Shown here: piece after piece, positions 63,140-64,000 of the stretch | Numbering within the stretch: the first letter of the stretch is position 1 | Layout of the letters: the number at the start of each line of letters is the position of its first letter | Assembly (NCBI GenBank): GCA_964420285.1 | Contig: CAYQTE010000002.1 | Span: 62,001-126,000, forward strand | Origin: CAYQTE01 sp964420285 | Lineage (GTDB): Bacteria; Planctomycetota; Phycisphaerae; Tepidisphaerales; Tepidisphaeraceae | Direction of reading: 5' to 3' | Length of the DNA stretch: 64,000 nucleotides | Translations under genes and position numbers: made by a program | The notes under the pieces: generated by a model | Seen by the model: the letters and a program-made list of their open reading frames with translations, nothing else | What the model was told of the DNA's origin: nothing | Database searches by the model: none

Positions 63140-63625
63140 ATGTGGTGGCCAGAAACGGGAAAAGCGATCGGGTTGGCGAACCTGTGCGTTGTCATGTTGG
63201 TCGTTGCTCTATTCCATCCGAGCCGGTTGTTTCTTGAGGACTTTGGCTTGAGCCTGTGCATGTTGGCCGGCGTGCTCACCTGTGGGGAAATGGCCCTGGT
63301 GGACGCCTGGAAAATGAAGCGGGATCGCTACGGGCTTTACGTCGACAGCTACCGGTTCTGGAAAAGAGGCGCGCTCTTGTTCCTTGCGGTGGCCGTGGTG
63401 TTGGGCATTGTCATTCCACTTTGTCATGGGCAGGAGCGAAAGGCCGATACCGATGCGGCTCTGCAGCGTCAGCATGATCGCGAGGCCGAAAGCGCGCAAA
63501 TGAACACACCCGATATGATCGCTGCCCGTCAAATGATCCAGAACATGAACGAGCAACGTGCAGCAGTTGCGGGCCGGTCGCGCCCGGCCACTTCGCCCTC
63601 CGCGGCAACGTCCCCGGCCAATTGA
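63140..63625 (+). CDS. Hypothetical membrane protein
   Basis: A 161-residue protein from ATG at 63140. Hydrophobic segments IGLANLCVVMLVVALF, FGLSLCMLAGVLTCGEMAL and GALLFLAVAVVLGIVIPL suggest three membrane helices, followed by a polar, Gln/Ala-rich C-terminal tail (MIAARQMIQNMNEQRAAV). The open frame reaches back to 63002, overlapping the preceding gene, but the extra part is not convincing. It may form a unit with the preceding gene. The family is not recognised. Confidence 0.55.
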   Translation: MWWPETGKAIGLANLCVVMLVVALFHPSRLFLEDFGLSLCMLAGVLTCGEMALVDAWKMKRDRYGLYVDSYRFWKRGALLFLAVAVVLGIVIPLCHGQERKADTDAALQRQHDREAESAQMNTPDMIAARQMIQNMNEQRAAVAGRSRPATSPSAATSPAN

Positions 63626-63643
63626 CCGCTGGCAATCTGCCCT

Positions 63644-64000
63644 TTACCACAGCCTGTGCAGGCCGACCGTTTGCTGATCCAGCGCCGATATCGCGGTCTG
63701 AGCCTCCGACCAATCCAGTTCCGAGATGCTCGCCTCGACACGGGCCAAGACGACGGGACACGTCGTGCCCGCGGCCACCGGGACCGGCGACACGCCCACC
63801 CATGCTCCCTGTGCCGGCGGCCCCTGGTACAGGCAAGTCACCGGCAAGCGGTCGCCGGCCTTGTACGGCCCACCGGCCAACCGGCCGATGGGCGCCACGA
63901 TCACCTGGACTGCGTTCTTCGGTGTCCCGCCGCCCGTGGACAGATTGACAAATGCCGCGACATGCGAGTCGTCCAGGACGAACGCGGGAACGACGTTGCC
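63644..64000 (-). CDS. C-terminal part of an unrecognised protein, cut by window edge
   Basis: An open frame of 118 codons enters from the right edge and stops at TAA 63644-63646. It reads GNVVPAFVLDDSHVAAFVNL at the truncated end, includes PYKAGDRLPVTCLYQG and ends QTVGLHRLW. Codon use looks coding (GC-rich third positions), and it lies 18 bases from the convergent membrane-protein gene. The family cannot be named from this fragment. Confidence 0.5.
   Translation of the reverse strand, partial: GNVVPAFVLDDSHVAAFVNLSTGGGTPKNAVQVIVAPIGRLAGGPYKAGDRLPVTCLYQGPPAQGAWVGVSPVPVAAGTTCPVVLARVEASISELDWSEAQTAISALDQQTVGLHRLW

Overview
This 64 kb window is chromosomal DNA of high GC content from a bacterium that looks like a member of the Planctomycetota, probably class Phycisphaerae. 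The evidence is a complete 16S rRNA gene (11125-12624) with planctomycete-like signatures, which stands alone with its own promoters, antitermination leader and terminator instead of being joined to 23S. A large PcRGLX/YetA-like carbohydrate-active protein, many secreted TPR proteins and dispersed intergenic palindromes fit the same picture. The taxon is inferred from sequence patterns alone.

Left part (1-26.6 kb): a truncated exo-rhamnogalacturonan-lyase-like secreted protein, proA-tam, a Gfo/Idh/MocA oxidoreductase, a HEAT-plus-LRR protein, a CBS protein divergent from der, the solitary 16S gene, an orphan antitoxin-like gene, a secreted TPR protein convergent with a GT4 glycosyltransferase, a PIN-domain toxin-antitoxin pair, Mn-type sod, a YhaM-type exoribonuclease, ffh-recX, a HAD hydrolase, a 164-bp MITE-like palindrome, a TPR lipoprotein, and a divergent mlaE-mlaF-mlaD lipid transport operon.

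Middle part (26.6-44.7 kb): a 1153-residue protein that I read as a candidate PPi-type PEP carboxykinase; a repeat-rich stretch around a hypothetical gene; a sugar-activation pair (GalU-like nucleotidyltransferase plus a 1105-residue fusion of a fucokinase-like GHMP kinase with a UDP-sugar-pyrophosphorylase-like domain); a two-gene AAA ATPase plus PD-(D/E)xK nuclease-like unit of visibly lower GC (candidate defence system); a methyltransferase-flavin reductase pair; a phospholipase C-like phosphoesterase; a non-canonical NRAMP-family transporter followed by a 58-residue membrane protein and a soluble PRC/MgtE_N/CBS protein (candidate Mg2+ uptake and sensing unit); and a DUF433/DUF5615 toxin-antitoxin pair whose toxin gene carries an in-frame stop.

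Right part (44.8-61.6 kb): a compact twelve-gene minus-strand operon hypF-hypC-hypD-hypE-hoxE-hoxF-hoxU-hoxY-hoxH-hoxW-hypA-hypB, encoding a complete group-3d NAD(P)-linked [NiFe] hydrogenase and its whole maturation set, mostly with overlapping genes. Divergent from it is nifJ (pyruvate:ferredoxin oxidoreductase), followed by a dihydroorotate-dehydrogenase-like flavoprotein lacking the class 1 catalytic-cysteine motif and an adenylate-kinase-like protein. Together these genes imply fermentative or redox-balancing metabolism: pyruvate is oxidised to acetyl-CoA with reduced ferredoxin, and excess reductant can be vented as H2. The window closes with two hypothetical secreted or membrane proteins and a truncated minus-strand gene.
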